Positions 16,119-23,916 are shown, numbered from the stretch's first letter. The stretch is DNA of 28,083 nt from Methanobacterium sp. (GCA_003151535.1 PLXT01000072.1:1-28083); one strand, 5' to 3'. Notes: generated by a model from the letters alone, not told the origin. Program-made: numbers and translations.

Positions 16119-16808
16119 TCATCCCTCCTCTGATTCTTTTCCGTAGAATGGTCTGTTTGATCGAGGAATTATCTTTTTGAACGAATCATATTCTTTTTCT
16201 TCCAAATTGAACCCATATTCTGGAAGCAGTTCCTGGAGTTCTTTTTTGTCTTCATGGTCTAATTCTTCAACCTTGGCGTTTTTCCCAAGACTTTTGATAC
16301 TTCCACGGACATATATTGTTCCTCTTATTATGGATTCGCCGGCATCTTCTGATATGTTTCCAAGGATTATTATACGTCCTCCCATCATGAATAGTCCGCT
16401 CATGAATCCTGAATTTCCACCAACAATTATGGTACCGTTTTTCATTATTTCGCCGGTTCTAGAGCCAACGTCCCGTTTCACAACTACAGTTCCACCATAT
16501 ATTCCCTGACCAACACCATCACCTGCTGATCCGTCGATAATAACTTCTCCTTCAGTCATATTATCTCCAGGAAACCATCCGGCATTCTCCGTAATGTGTA
16601 TTTTTGCTCCATGTATCATGGTGCCGGCAAAGTAACCTGCTGATCCATCTATAACAAGCTCAACAGGATCTACAAGTCCTGCAGCAAGATAATGCATTGC
16701 ATTAGGGTTTTTAATTGTTATCTTGTCGTACTCTGTTGCAGCTTTTCTTATGGCACGGTTTATTTCCCTTGGTGGTTGGTGCTCGGCATTGATTATAAAT
16801 TCACTCAT
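16119..16808 (-). CDS. Glutamate synthase GXGXG (alpha-domain-like) subunit
   Basis: A 229-residue beta-helix protein of the GXGXG family, equal to the C-terminal domain of bacterial GltB and related to formylmethanofuran dehydrogenase subunit C. The glycine-rich turns recur about every 20 residues (GSAGYFAGTMIHGAKI, GDNMTEGEVIIDGSAGDGVGQGIYGG, VGGNSGFMSGLFMMGG). In GltB this domain is structural and shapes the ammonia tunnel between the glutaminase and synthase sites. The ATG at 16808 is preferred, since the ribosome binding site AGGTGAT (16814-16820) lies just upstream. A GTG at 16817, three codons earlier, falls inside that site. The stop overlaps the first possible start of the next gene. 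Confidence 0.92.
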   Translation of the reverse strand: MSEFIINAEHQPPREINRAIRKAATEYDKITIKNPNAMHYLAAGLVDPVELVIDGSAGYFAGTMIHGAKIHITENAGWFPGDNMTEGEVIIDGSAGDGVGQGIYGGTVVVKRDVGSRTGEIMKNGTIIVGGNSGFMSGLFMMGGRIIILGNISEDAGESIIRGTIYVRGSIKSLGKNAKVEELDHEDKKELQELLPEYGFNLEEKEYDSFKKIIPRSNRPFYGKESEEG

Positions 16809-16867
16809 AATAATCACCTAAATTTTTCCATATTTGGTTAATAGTTTTATTAACTAGTTTATAATCC

Positions 16868-17785
16868 TTAAATAGTGTAAGCCCGTGTTTCTCCGGGTGA
16901 TATTTGGTCTATATCATGTGTGTCCATTACTTCACGTAGAGAAACTTCTTCTGAAGCTATAGCAAAGATTTCATTGTTTTCAGCCATTACTCCAGGTCTT
17001 AGCCCAAGCTGGTCCTTAGCTATCCCAACACCGTCAGGTGTTCCAATTATATATGAAAAAGGCCCATCCATATCCTTAACAGACTGTTCTAGAGCTTCTT
17101 CAAGTTTATATCCCTCAGATAATTTATTTGCTATGTAATGTACAATACATTCAGTATCATTGTTGGTTTCGAATATGTGGCCTTTACGTTCTAATGGATC
17201 CCTTATTTTCCAATAATTCGTTATTTGGCCGTTGTGCACAACAGTTATATCTGGTATGATGTAGCTTTGGAATGGGTGTGCATGGTATCTGTCTACCAAG
17301 CTTTCTGTTGAAAACCTTGTATGGCCAATTCCGTGTGTACCCATTTTGGATCTTGTGTCATATCTGGCTGCTATATCCTTTACCAGACCAACATCTTTTA
17401 TCATCTCGAATGAATGGGCCCCGTTAAGTACAATAACATCTTCAATTTTGTCAATGTCCATTATCAGTGGTTTTAACTCGGAAAAAGAATTTAACGAGAT
17501 TTTGCATCGATAAATTATATAATTTTCAACAGAGGGGATTATTTCCTCTTTTTTTATTGGTGTTACTCTAGTAACTGTATTTTTCACAGCTTCTAAAAGG
17601 CCTGATTTCTCTTTAACTTCTATATTCAGGAGGTACTCGTTTTCTTCAAGTCCAAGACCTCCGTATATTGCGAAACCAGCAGAATCTGGTCCTCTATGTT
17701 GTAATGCATCTAACATTTTTGTTAATGCATCGCCTACTGGGTGAAGTTTTCTATCTTTAAATACAACTCCTGCTATTCCACACAT
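16868..17785 (-). CDS. Archaeal glutamate synthase, class II glutamine amidotransferase subunit
   Basis: A 305-residue protein beginning MCGIAGVV. Cys2, exposed after removal of Met, is the N-terminal nucleophile of class II (Ntn) amidotransferases. Further family motifs are LQHRGPDSAGFAIYGG, the HTRFSTES segment, AHPFQSYIIPDITVVHNGQITNYWKIRDPLERKGH, TNNDTECIVHY and the late SEEVSLREV. It hydrolyses glutamine to supply ammonia to the FMN synthase subunit, a job done by the first domain of bacterial GltB. The start is set by AAGGAGG (17793-17799), inside the pdxT coding region. The 13-base overlap with pdxT shows they are transcribed and probably translated together. A 59-base gap separates it from the GXGXG gene. 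Confidence 0.93.
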   Translation of the reverse strand: MCGIAGVVFKDRKLHPVGDALTKMLDALQHRGPDSAGFAIYGGLGLEENEYLLNIEVKEKSGLLEAVKNTVTRVTPIKKEEIIPSVENYIIYRCKISLNSFSELKPLIMDIDKIEDVIVLNGAHSFEMIKDVGLVKDIAARYDTRSKMGTHGIGHTRFSTESLVDRYHAHPFQSYIIPDITVVHNGQITNYWKIRDPLERKGHIFETNNDTECIVHYIANKLSEGYKLEEALEQSVKDMDGPFSYIIGTPDGVGIAKDQLGLRPGVMAENNEIFAIASEEVSLREVMDTHDIDQISPGETRAYTI

Positions 17786-18348
17786 TTCAATACCTCCTTA
17801 ATGAAGTACTCATGAATCCTCGTATCATCTGTAAGCTCGGGATGGAATGCAGTGGCAACATGTTTCCCAGATGCCAATGCAACTATTTTACCCCTTAATT
17901 TTGCTAGTACGACTCCATCTTTTAATTCTTCAACATAGGGTGCTCTTATAAAAACGCCCTCATATTTACTGCCGAATATTTCAATTTTTTCTTCAAATGA
18001 TGCTTTTTGACGCCCAAAACCATTTCTTATTACCTTCATATCTATGAGTCCAAGTAATGGTTGTTCGTAATCTGTTTCTGTTGCAAGGAGCACCAATCCT
18101 GCACAGGTTCCCATTATGGGAATATCCTGCTCAATTATTGCAAGCTTCATATCTGTTTTATTCATGAGTTTGCCAATAACTGTGCTCTCCCCTCCTGAAA
18201 TGATTAGTCCATCACATTTTGGAAGATCTGAAACTGTTTTCACCTTTAAAACATCTGAATTAATTTTCATTTTTTTCAGAGCTTTTTTAGTTGCTTCAAA
18301 ATGTTCTGAAACATCTCCTTGTAAGTCTAAAATTCCTATACTTATCAT
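17773..18348 (-). CDS. pdxT: Pyridoxal 5'-phosphate synthase glutaminase subunit PdxT
   Basis: A 191-residue class I (triad) glutaminase that supplies ammonia to PdxS. Motifs are MISIGILDLQGDVSEH, the GGES oxyanion segment near residue 53, the nucleophile cysteine in MGTCAGLVLLA (about residue 82), FIRAPYV and the His/Glu pair in TAFHPELTDD. It is the first gene of the glutamate synthase operon and overlaps the next gene by 13 bases, so vitamin B6 and glutamate synthesis share a promoter. The operator at 18450-18463 suggests nitrogen control. The ribosome binding site is weak (GGAATT), yet the N-terminus fits the family exactly. Confidence 0.96.
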   Translation of the reverse strand: MISIGILDLQGDVSEHFEATKKALKKMKINSDVLKVKTVSDLPKCDGLIISGGESTVIGKLMNKTDMKLAIIEQDIPIMGTCAGLVLLATETDYEQPLLGLIDMKVIRNGFGRQKASFEEKIEIFGSKYEGVFIRAPYVEELKDGVVLAKLRGKIVALASGKHVATAFHPELTDDTRIHEYFIKEVLKCVE

Positions 18349-18472
18349 TTGAATTCCATCTCTCTTAATAAAGCAATTTATGTCTTTTATATTACTCTGT
18401 CAACTTTAAAAGGTAATCTTATTTGATGGAGATATCATATAAATTTACCGGAACAAATTTTCCGAAAAAAAC
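18349..18472 (-). promoter_or_regulatory. Promoter of the pdxT-glutamate synthase operon
   Basis: Reading the minus strand, the operator (18450-18463) comes first, then a TATA-like TTTATATG (18436-18443), then an 85-base leader to the pdxT start. The promoter is complete between the transposon-like element and the gene. Confidence 0.55.
18450..18463 (-). promoter_or_regulatory. NrpR-type operator of pdxT-glutamate synthase operon
   Basis: GGAACAAATTTTCC is a perfect GGAA-N6-TTCC palindrome, extended to CGGAA...TTCCG. It lies just upstream of the TATA box, where a repressor would hinder TFB/TBP binding, unlike the amtB sites that lie just downstream of TATA. It is one base from the target duplication of the element at 18473-18600. 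Confidence 0.75.
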
Positions 18473-18608
18473 GGGGTTGTCAAGTTGTTGGGTGTGTAGT
18501 AATTACACTTGAAATTCTAAGCTTTCTAGAAGGCTAATCTGGGAAAACGGAACTCAAAAAAATATAAATTAAGCCCAACACCCATTAACTTGACAGCCTC
18601 AAAAAAAC
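18465..18608. mobile_element. MITE-like element with 8-bp target duplication
   Basis: The 128-bp element at 18473-18600 has imperfect terminal inverted repeats of about 23 bases (19 matching; shared cores TGTCAAGTT and GGGTGT). It is flanked on both sides by AAAAAAAC (18465-18472 and 18601-18608). No ORF of any size fits inside, so it must be moved by a transposase encoded elsewhere. A second copy of one end, at the same target octamer, lies at 118-153. ISM1 of Methanobrevibacter and the IS6 and IS1595 families make 8-bp duplications, but I cannot assign the ends to any of them. Confidence 0.75.
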
Positions 18609-18889
18609 ATCTCTTAAAATCCAATCTTGAAATATAATTTTTTTAATGAATTATTTTTATACATTGTTCAGAATATAGACTATGATTAAAGTTATAACTG
18701 AACACTTATATAAACTTTTTCAAACTCCATCATTTACAAATATCTCGTTAATAACATTTTTTCACGTTAAATTAATAGGGGTGTTGTAAAGTACTAACAA
18801 GTAAATTTATTAAAATAATGTCATAATCAAATTTGTGTAAATAAAATTTAATAATATTTGTAATAACTATACTCTTTAGGAGGTCAATA
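18609..18889. other. Intergenic region upstream of the small surface protein
   Basis: AT-rich. A good TATA box, CTTATATAAA, lies at 18705-18714, about 175 bases before the next start codon, so the transcript would have a leader of about 150 bases. A closer promoter is not obvious. No small gene was seen here. Confidence 0.4.
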
Positions 18890-19150
18890 ATGGATAATAA
18901 AATTATAATTTTGATGGTTGCTTTGGTTATTGTAGCTGGTGTAGGGGGATATTTTGTGGGTTTATATCAAGGTGCAGGAACACTCTCCCTTAACATATCC
19001 AATAATTCGACTGGAAATGTTTCTAATAATAGTAGTCCTAGTACTTCAACCCATAAAACGGCAACTGTGACTGTAAGTACAGCAAAAAATGAAACTATTA
19101 GCAACAATGGAACAGCAAAGAAAAATGATACTTCTAACAGTATTAAATAA
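18890..19150 (+). CDS. Small membrane-anchored, sequon-rich surface protein
   Basis: An 86-residue protein behind a strong GGAGGTCA ribosome binding site. Residues 4-28 form a single hydrophobic segment (IIILMVALVIVAGVGGYFVGLYQGAG), an uncleaved anchor or signal peptide. The remaining 55 residues are almost only Asn, Ser, Thr, Lys and Ala, with nine N-X-S/T sequons (for example NIS, NST, NVS, NSS, NET, NGT, NDT). That composition points to a heavily N-glycosylated extracellular stalk. No folded domain is present. The T-tract at 19184-19204 probably ends the transcript. The function is unknown. It faces away from the pdxT operon and may have been its divergent neighbour before the MITE inserted. 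Confidence 0.75.
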   Translation: MDNKIIILMVALVIVAGVGGYFVGLYQGAGTLSLNISNNSTGNVSNNSSPSTSTHKTATVTVSTAKNETISNNGTAKKNDTSNSIK

Positions 19151-19183
19151 TCATTTTTGTAAGAAGGAGATTTAATCATTTAA

Positions 19184-19204
19184 TTTTTTTTATTATTTTT
19201 ATTT
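19184..19204 (+). terminator. T-tract terminator after the small surface protein
   Basis: Three close T-runs (seven, then five, then three T's, separated by A or TA) begin 34 bases after the stop, as in archaeal termination sites. Confidence 0.45.
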
Positions 19205-19254
19205 AAGAATCATTAAAGACCGAACTAAAAAGGGTTCAATATAAATTAAAAGAA

Positions 19255-20217
19255 TTATTTAGAGGATATATCTTCATCAAGTGCTTTAACAACAAAATCT
19301 GTATCTTTTTTTACTGTTTCTGCTGCTTTTAAAAAGGCTGTTCTTTCCCTTTCAGTCATGATAATTGGAATTATTCGTTCAATACCACTTATACCCAGTT
19401 TAACTGGAACGCCTAAACAAACATCATCTACACCTTCGATTTCGCCGTCTAGGAATGCACTGACTGTTAATATCTTTTTTTCATCATTTAAAACGATAGT
19501 GGCTATATTTGATATTGCAAATGCTGGTCCATACTCTGTTGCGCCCTTCTTTTGGATAACATAATTACCTGCGTTTTTAACCTTTTCAACCGTCCTGTCC
19601 ATATCAAAATCATCATATCCCTTGAAGTATTTGAGTAATATTCCACCAATAGATGTAGAGCTCATTATCGGTACCATATTATCACCATGTTCTCCCATTA
19701 CTCTGGTATGGATCTCGCTTACATGGATATTGAAATGTTGTGATATAAGATTTTTTAATCGGAGAGAATCTAGGTGATTTCCAAGACCAAAGACCTTATT
19801 TTTATCGAATCCTGATGCTTTTAAAGCTATGTAAGTCATTACATCTACTGGATTGGTTACAACAAGTATAATTGCATTCGGTGCAAATTTTGCAATAGCT
19901 CTAGCATATTCTGCTACAATCTTTGCATTAGGCACAGCAACATCCATTCTAGTCATTTCTGCACTTCTTGGCTGTCCTGCACTTAAAACAATAAGATCTG
20001 AGCCTTTAACATCTTCAAAATCATAGGATGCAGTTATTTTAACATTAACATCCTTGGCTGCAAGGGCATCGTACATATCCAATGCTTCTCCTTCAACCTT
20101 ATCTATACTTTCTTTACGTGATATGAGCACTAAATCGTTCACACAATTTTCCTCAGCCAAACAAAATGCTGCTGTTTTTCCTACTTTTCCTGATGCCCCA
20201 ATTACGCTAACTTTCAA
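19255..20217 (-). CDS. mdh: Malate dehydrogenase (NAD(P)-dependent)
   Basis: A 320-residue L-malate/lactate dehydrogenase family enzyme. The nucleotide-binding loop GASGKVGKTAAFCLAEE lies at the N-terminus. Catalytic-site segments are LSAGQPRSAEMTRMD, VVTNPVDVMTYIALKASGFDKNKVFGLGNHLDSLR, the active-site histidine in MGEHGDNMVP, and DVCLGVPVKLG. It interconverts malate and oxaloacetate, in methanogens serving the incomplete reductive citric acid branch. The start is TTG at 20217: GGAGGT lies seven bases upstream and the protein then begins MKVSVIGASG, as in relatives. A longer reading from ATG 20253 would add 12 unrelated residues containing the ribosome binding site. Malate rather than lactate is inferred from methanogen homologues. 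Confidence 0.92.
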   Translation of the reverse strand: MKVSVIGASGKVGKTAAFCLAEENCVNDLVLISRKESIDKVEGEALDMYDALAAKDVNVKITASYDFEDVKGSDLIVLSAGQPRSAEMTRMDVAVPNAKIVAEYARAIAKFAPNAIILVVTNPVDVMTYIALKASGFDKNKVFGLGNHLDSLRLKNLISQHFNIHVSEIHTRVMGEHGDNMVPIMSSTSIGGILLKYFKGYDDFDMDRTVEKVKNAGNYVIQKKGATEYGPAFAISNIATIVLNDEKKILTVSAFLDGEIEGVDDVCLGVPVKLGISGIERIIPIIMTERERTAFLKAAETVKKDTDFVVKALDEDISSK

Positions 20218-20391
20218 TTTGAATACCTCCTGCTCTCCGGATATAAATGTCAAATGGATTGAATTTTTGACTTGTTAATGAATTATTATTAAATAATAAA
20301 AAAATTAAATCTAAAGGATAGTTAACTTTAATTTTTATAACTAACTCCCTGTCATTATCCTTTAGTTGTACTTGTCATAAATAGATCAATT

Positions 20392-20952
20392 TTACTCTAA
20401 TTTCTTTAAATATTTCTCTGCAACCCGTTTTACATAACTACTTTTATCATTTAAAGCAATTTTTAAGGGTTCTATGGCTCTTTTATCGCCAATATTGCCC
20501 AAGGCCCATGCAGCACCACCTCTAACAAAACCGCTATCATCATCCATAGCTTCAATAAGTGGTTCTATTGCGTTTTTATTGGCTATTTTACCAAGGGCCC
20601 AGGCTGCACCGCCCCTAACGCGCCAATCTTCATCTTTTAATGTAACAATAAGTGGTTCAACAGCGGGATCTCCCATGTTCCCTAGGGCGGTCGAAGCTTC
20701 TCTTCTAACCCATTTGTTTGGATCTTTTAGTGAATTAATGAGTACATCAACTGCTCGAGCATCACCTAGGATTCCCAGGACACGTATTGAACCTTTCCGT
20801 ACTTCTTTATTATTATCCTTTGCAGAAACTAATAATAACTCTACAGTGGGTTCACCAATTTCTTCAAGTAGTCCCACGGCTTGTGTTTGAACAAGTTCGT
20901 CATCATCCTTCAGTGTTTGAATCAATCTTTCAATGTTTTCTTCACGTTCCAT
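20392..20952 (-). CDS. HEAT-repeat (PBS lyase-like) protein
   Basis: A 186-residue protein made almost entirely of six HEAT-like repeats of about 31 residues, with the pattern A-V-x-P-L-I-x-x-L-K-D-x-x-x-x-V-R-x-x-A-A-x-A-L-G-x-I-G-D. Repeats 4 and 5 are nearly identical (RGGAAWALG in both), which suggests recent internal duplication or homogenisation. Such proteins form curved solenoids for protein-protein contact. The bilin-lyase name attached to the family does not imply that activity here. A ribosome binding site, AGGTGGT, precedes ATG 20952. The 138-base gap to mdh leaves co-transcription open. Confidence 0.9.
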   Translation of the reverse strand: MEREENIERLIQTLKDDDELVQTQAVGLLEEIGEPTVELLLVSAKDNNKEVRKGSIRVLGILGDARAVDVLINSLKDPNKWVRREASTALGNMGDPAVEPLIVTLKDEDWRVRGGAAWALGKIANKNAIEPLIEAMDDDSGFVRGGAAWALGNIGDKRAIEPLKIALNDKSSYVKRVAEKYLKKLE

Positions 20953-21491
20953 TTTTTATACCACCTTAAATTAATGAATATAACTTCAAATGATTCAAAG
21001 TAAATAATCTCAAAATAACATTTTTCTTATTTTATGTTATTGTTTCTCCATAAACCTTACCTTTTATGATATAACACAGTATCATTCGCATATGTTAAAA
21101 CTCCTAAATTACAGATGAAAAAAAAATGCCACTTTTTACAGAATTTTGTAATAATAGAAATCTCACTCCAAGTAGTATTATATTGTTAGGACTTCGTTGA
21201 ATAAATATATTATGTTCACGATAAAACTTGGGCGACTGGTAGATGTAGTTGAACTAAGGAAGATGTGATGGTCACGATTAGGAATATAGAAATTTTAAAG
21301 ATACCTAATGGCTTTAAACAGTCATCAGAAGATAAAGGTAATCAAAAAACATTAGCCCACATACAATGATTTAGATTAAAAACATTTATCATACTCACGA
21401 ATAATTGGACATGCTTTACTAAATTGTTATAATACAAAGAAAATATACTATATTAACAATTTTGATAATTTAAAAATTCACGAGTGATCTT
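20953..21491. other. Intergenic region, no supported gene
   Basis: A 539-base AT-rich stretch. Two tiny frames (18 codons at 21212-21268 and 33 codons at 21268-21369) touch at ATGTGATG but have no proper ribosome binding site or recognisable content, so I do not call them. A TATA-like TACTATATT at 21446-21454 probably serves the downstream dehydrogenase. No tRNA or structured RNA was recognised. Confidence 0.5.
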
Positions 21492-22487
21492 ATGTACAAT
21501 ATAACCTTAATTCCTGGAGACGGTATTGGACCCGAGGTTACTGAAGCCCTTTTACATGTCCTTGAAATTATGGATATTGAATTGGACTATACACTAGCCT
21601 ATGCAGGAGATGCATGTTATAATAAAACTGGAACTACTATTCCTGATGAAACTTTGTCCAAAGCAAAAAAAGCCGATGCAACACTTTTCGGATCTGTGAC
21701 AACAGTACCAGGACATAAAAGTGCTATAATAAGCCTTAGAAATGAATTAGATCTTTATGCTAATTTGAGACCAGTAAAGTCATACCAGGGTATAAACTGC
21801 CTTTTTGATGATCTTGACTTCGTAATAGTTAGGGAAAATACTGAAGGACTTTATTCGGGTATAGAAGGATATACGAAAGATGGTGCAACAGCTTTAAGGG
21901 TTATTACTAGATCTGCGTCAGAGAGAATATGCAAGTTTGCATTTAAACATGCAGAAAAAACAGGGCGAAATAAGGTAACAGCTGTACATAAAGCCAATGT
22001 TTTAAAGAAGACCGATGGTATTTTCAGGGAATCATTTTATAAGATTGCAGATGAATTTCCTAATATTGGTACCGATGAGAACTATGTTGATGCAGCAGCT
22101 ATGTTCCTAATCACCAAACCCCAAGATTTTGAAGTTATTGTCACAACCAACCTATTTGGTGATATACTCTCTGATGAAGGAGCTGGACTAGTTGGTGGAC
22201 TTGGTATGGTACCATCTGCAAATATAGGAGATAACAACGCATTATTTGAACCAGTACATGGTTCTGCACCAGATATAGCGGGCTTAGGAATTTCGAATCC
22301 TTCAGCTATGATTTTATCTGCGGTGATGATGTTGGACTATCTTGGAGAACATTATGAAGCAAAAAAACTTGAAAATGCATTATTGGATGTAATATGTGAA
22401 GGTAAGGTTTTAACGCCTGATCTTGGTGGATCATCAAAAACCATGGAAATGGCACAAAAGATCAGTGATAAGCTTCGTATAAGTTGA
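21492..22487 (+). CDS. aksF: Homoisocitrate/3-isopropylmalate dehydrogenase family protein
   Basis: A 331-residue beta-decarboxylating dehydrogenase. The N-terminal LIPGDGIGPEVT, RENTEGLYSGIE, HKANVLKKTDG, the metal/substrate aspartates in TTNLFGDILSDEGAGLVGGLG and the NAD-binding loop FEPVHGSAPDIAG are all present. Methanogens have two such enzymes: LeuB for leucine and citramalate-derived isoleucine, and AksF for 2-oxosuberate in coenzyme B synthesis. The segment TTVPGHKSAIISLRNELDLYANLRPVK resembles the AksF type more than LeuB, but the ENTEGLY stretch is LeuB-like, so the specificity is tentative. GAGTGAT acts as ribosome binding site. It is monocistronic or weakly linked to fbp downstream. 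Confidence 0.8.
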   Translation: MYNITLIPGDGIGPEVTEALLHVLEIMDIELDYTLAYAGDACYNKTGTTIPDETLSKAKKADATLFGSVTTVPGHKSAIISLRNELDLYANLRPVKSYQGINCLFDDLDFVIVRENTEGLYSGIEGYTKDGATALRVITRSASERICKFAFKHAEKTGRNKVTAVHKANVLKKTDGIFRESFYKIADEFPNIGTDENYVDAAAMFLITKPQDFEVIVTTNLFGDILSDEGAGLVGGLGMVPSANIGDNNALFEPVHGSAPDIAGLGISNPSAMILSAVMMLDYLGEHYEAKKLENALLDVICEGKVLTPDLGGSSKTMEMAQKISDKLRIS

Positions 22488-22608
22488 TCATTTTATTTTA
22501 GATGTTTAATCAATATTTTTTTGATGAGAAATATTTCAACTATCCAGTTTTTATAGTAACTTTTATATGGATTTCTATTCATAAACTACTTCATAGTATA
22601 GGTTGATA

Positions 22609-22641
22609 TTGACAGCTTAGGCTGTTTTTAGGTCAATTTTT
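22609..22641 (+). promoter_or_regulatory. Nested hairpins with T-runs in the fbp leader
   Basis: An inner hairpin ACAGC-TTAG-GCTGT (22612-22625) is followed by T5. An overlapping outer pairing TTGAC/GTCAA (22609-22613 and 22632-22636) is also followed by T5. A TATA-like TTTATATGG lies at 22561-22569, so the hairpins would be in the first 50 bases of the fbp transcript, or they end the upstream gene. Confidence 0.4.
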
Positions 22642-22745
22642 GATTATGAGTACAGCTACTGAAAGAGTAACTTGGCTCCATTTACCTTTAATTGCCTACA
22701 AATGCTGTTTTAAAATTTTCATGATAATTTTTGGAGGTATATTGT

Positions 22746-23843
22746 ATGAAAACTACTATTAGTGTAATAAAAGCGGATGTCGGCAGTATAGCTGGACATG
22801 CAAAGACTCATAGTGCTTTGCTTAACAAATGTGATGAACTACTTGCTAAAGCTAAGGAAGAATCGCTTCTGGTTGATTATCATATCACCAGCTGTGGTGA
22901 TGACATTGACTTGATAATGACCCACAGAAATGGAGAAGAAAATGAAGAAGTTCATGAACTAGCATTTAATGCTTTCATGGAAGCAACTAAAGTTGCAAAA
23001 AGTCTGAAACTTTATGGGGCAGGCCAAGATCTTCTTTCAGACACTTTTTCTGGTAACATCAAAGGAATGGGTCCTGGATGTGCTGAGATGGAATTTAAAG
23101 AAAGACCATCTGACCCGGTAATAGTCTTCTGTTGTGATAAAACTGAACCTGGTGCATTTAACATGCCCATATTTAGAATGTTTGCTGACCCATTTAACAC
23201 AGCTGGACTTGTTATAGACCCTTCACTCCATGGAGGATACGATTTCGAAATATTCGATGTTATTGAACACAAAAAAGTCACAATGTCCTGTCCTGATGAG
23301 ATGTATGATGCACTCGCATTACTAGGCTCAACAGGCAGATATGTTATTAAACATGTTACAAGAAGGAGTGACAATGAGATAGCTGCTTCAATAAGCACAG
23401 AAAGATTAAACCTAATGGCTGGTCAGTATATTGGAAAGGATGACCCAGTTGCAATAGTAAGATCACAATCTGGATTCCCTGCTGCAGGAGAAGTTGTTGA
23501 ACCATTTGCATTCCCGCACCTAGTAAGTGGATGGATGAGGGGTTCACATAACGGTCCATTAATGCCTGTTGCTCAGGAAAATGCTACTCCTGTAAGATTT
23601 GATGGACCTCCACGGGTAATTGCTCTTGGATTCCAGATAAACAACTCAGAACTCGTTGGGCCACTGGACATGTTTGATGATCCATCATTTGACAGGTCAA
23701 GAAACCTAGCATCCGAAATTGCAGAGTACATGAGAAGACACGGACCATTCGAACCACACAGATTACCAGCAGATGAAATGGAATATACTAGTCTTCCTGG
23801 TGTTCTTAAAATGCTCGAAGAAAGAATGCAAGACATGGATTAA
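22746..23843 (+). CDS. fbp: Fructose-1,6-bisphosphate aldolase/phosphatase
   Basis: A 365-residue archaeal bifunctional enzyme. It condenses triose phosphates to fructose 1,6-bisphosphate and then dephosphorylates it, making gluconeogenesis one-way. Metal ligands known for the family are in place: Asp11 and His18 (ADVGSIAGH) and Asp52-Asp53 (CGDD). The Schiff-base lysine and its tyrosine partner (about Lys232/Tyr229) are in AGQYIGKDDP. Other hallmarks are GPGCAEMEF, DPSLHGGYDFEI, RSQSGFPAAGEVVEPFAFPHLVSGWMRGSHNGPLMPV and FDGPPRVIALGFQ. The start ATG 22746 has GGAGGT eight bases upstream; an earlier TTG in frame overlaps that site. Confidence 0.97.
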   Translation: MKTTISVIKADVGSIAGHAKTHSALLNKCDELLAKAKEESLLVDYHITSCGDDIDLIMTHRNGEENEEVHELAFNAFMEATKVAKSLKLYGAGQDLLSDTFSGNIKGMGPGCAEMEFKERPSDPVIVFCCDKTEPGAFNMPIFRMFADPFNTAGLVIDPSLHGGYDFEIFDVIEHKKVTMSCPDEMYDALALLGSTGRYVIKHVTRRSDNEIAASISTERLNLMAGQYIGKDDPVAIVRSQSGFPAAGEVVEPFAFPHLVSGWMRGSHNGPLMPVAQENATPVRFDGPPRVIALGFQINNSELVGPLDMFDDPSFDRSRNLASEIAEYMRRHGPFEPHRLPADEMEYTSLPGVLKMLEERMQDMD

Positions 23844-23869
23844 TTTTAATCCAATTTTTTATTTTTTTT
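23837..23869 (+). terminator. Intrinsic-type terminator of fbp
   Basis: The palindrome GGATTAATTTTAATCC (23837-23852), overlapping the last codons and stop, is followed by AA and two long T-runs. It would serve as a hairpin plus T-tract. Confidence 0.65.
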
Positions 23870-23916
23870 AATTTGACGAGCTATAAATATTTTTTTTTAT
23901 TAAACATTCCTAAAAA

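Noticed and set aside
20217..20253. Upstream ATG extending malate dehydrogenase by 12 residues.
   Set aside because: The extension contains the GGAGGT ribosome binding site of the TTG start and does not match the family N-terminus.
20366..20378. TGTACTTGTCATA is repeated exactly at positions 1-13.
   Set aside because: A 13-base match is not rare between any two places in 28 kb of biased composition, and the flanks do not align.
21212..21369. Two touching mini-ORFs of 18 and 33 codons.
   Set aside because: There is no convincing ribosome binding site, no hydrophobic or conserved motif, and chance frames of this size are common in such DNA.
22517..22527. TTGATGA resembling a box C of a C/D guide RNA.
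   Set aside because: No box D (CTGA) occurs at a suitable distance, so no C/D RNA can be supported.
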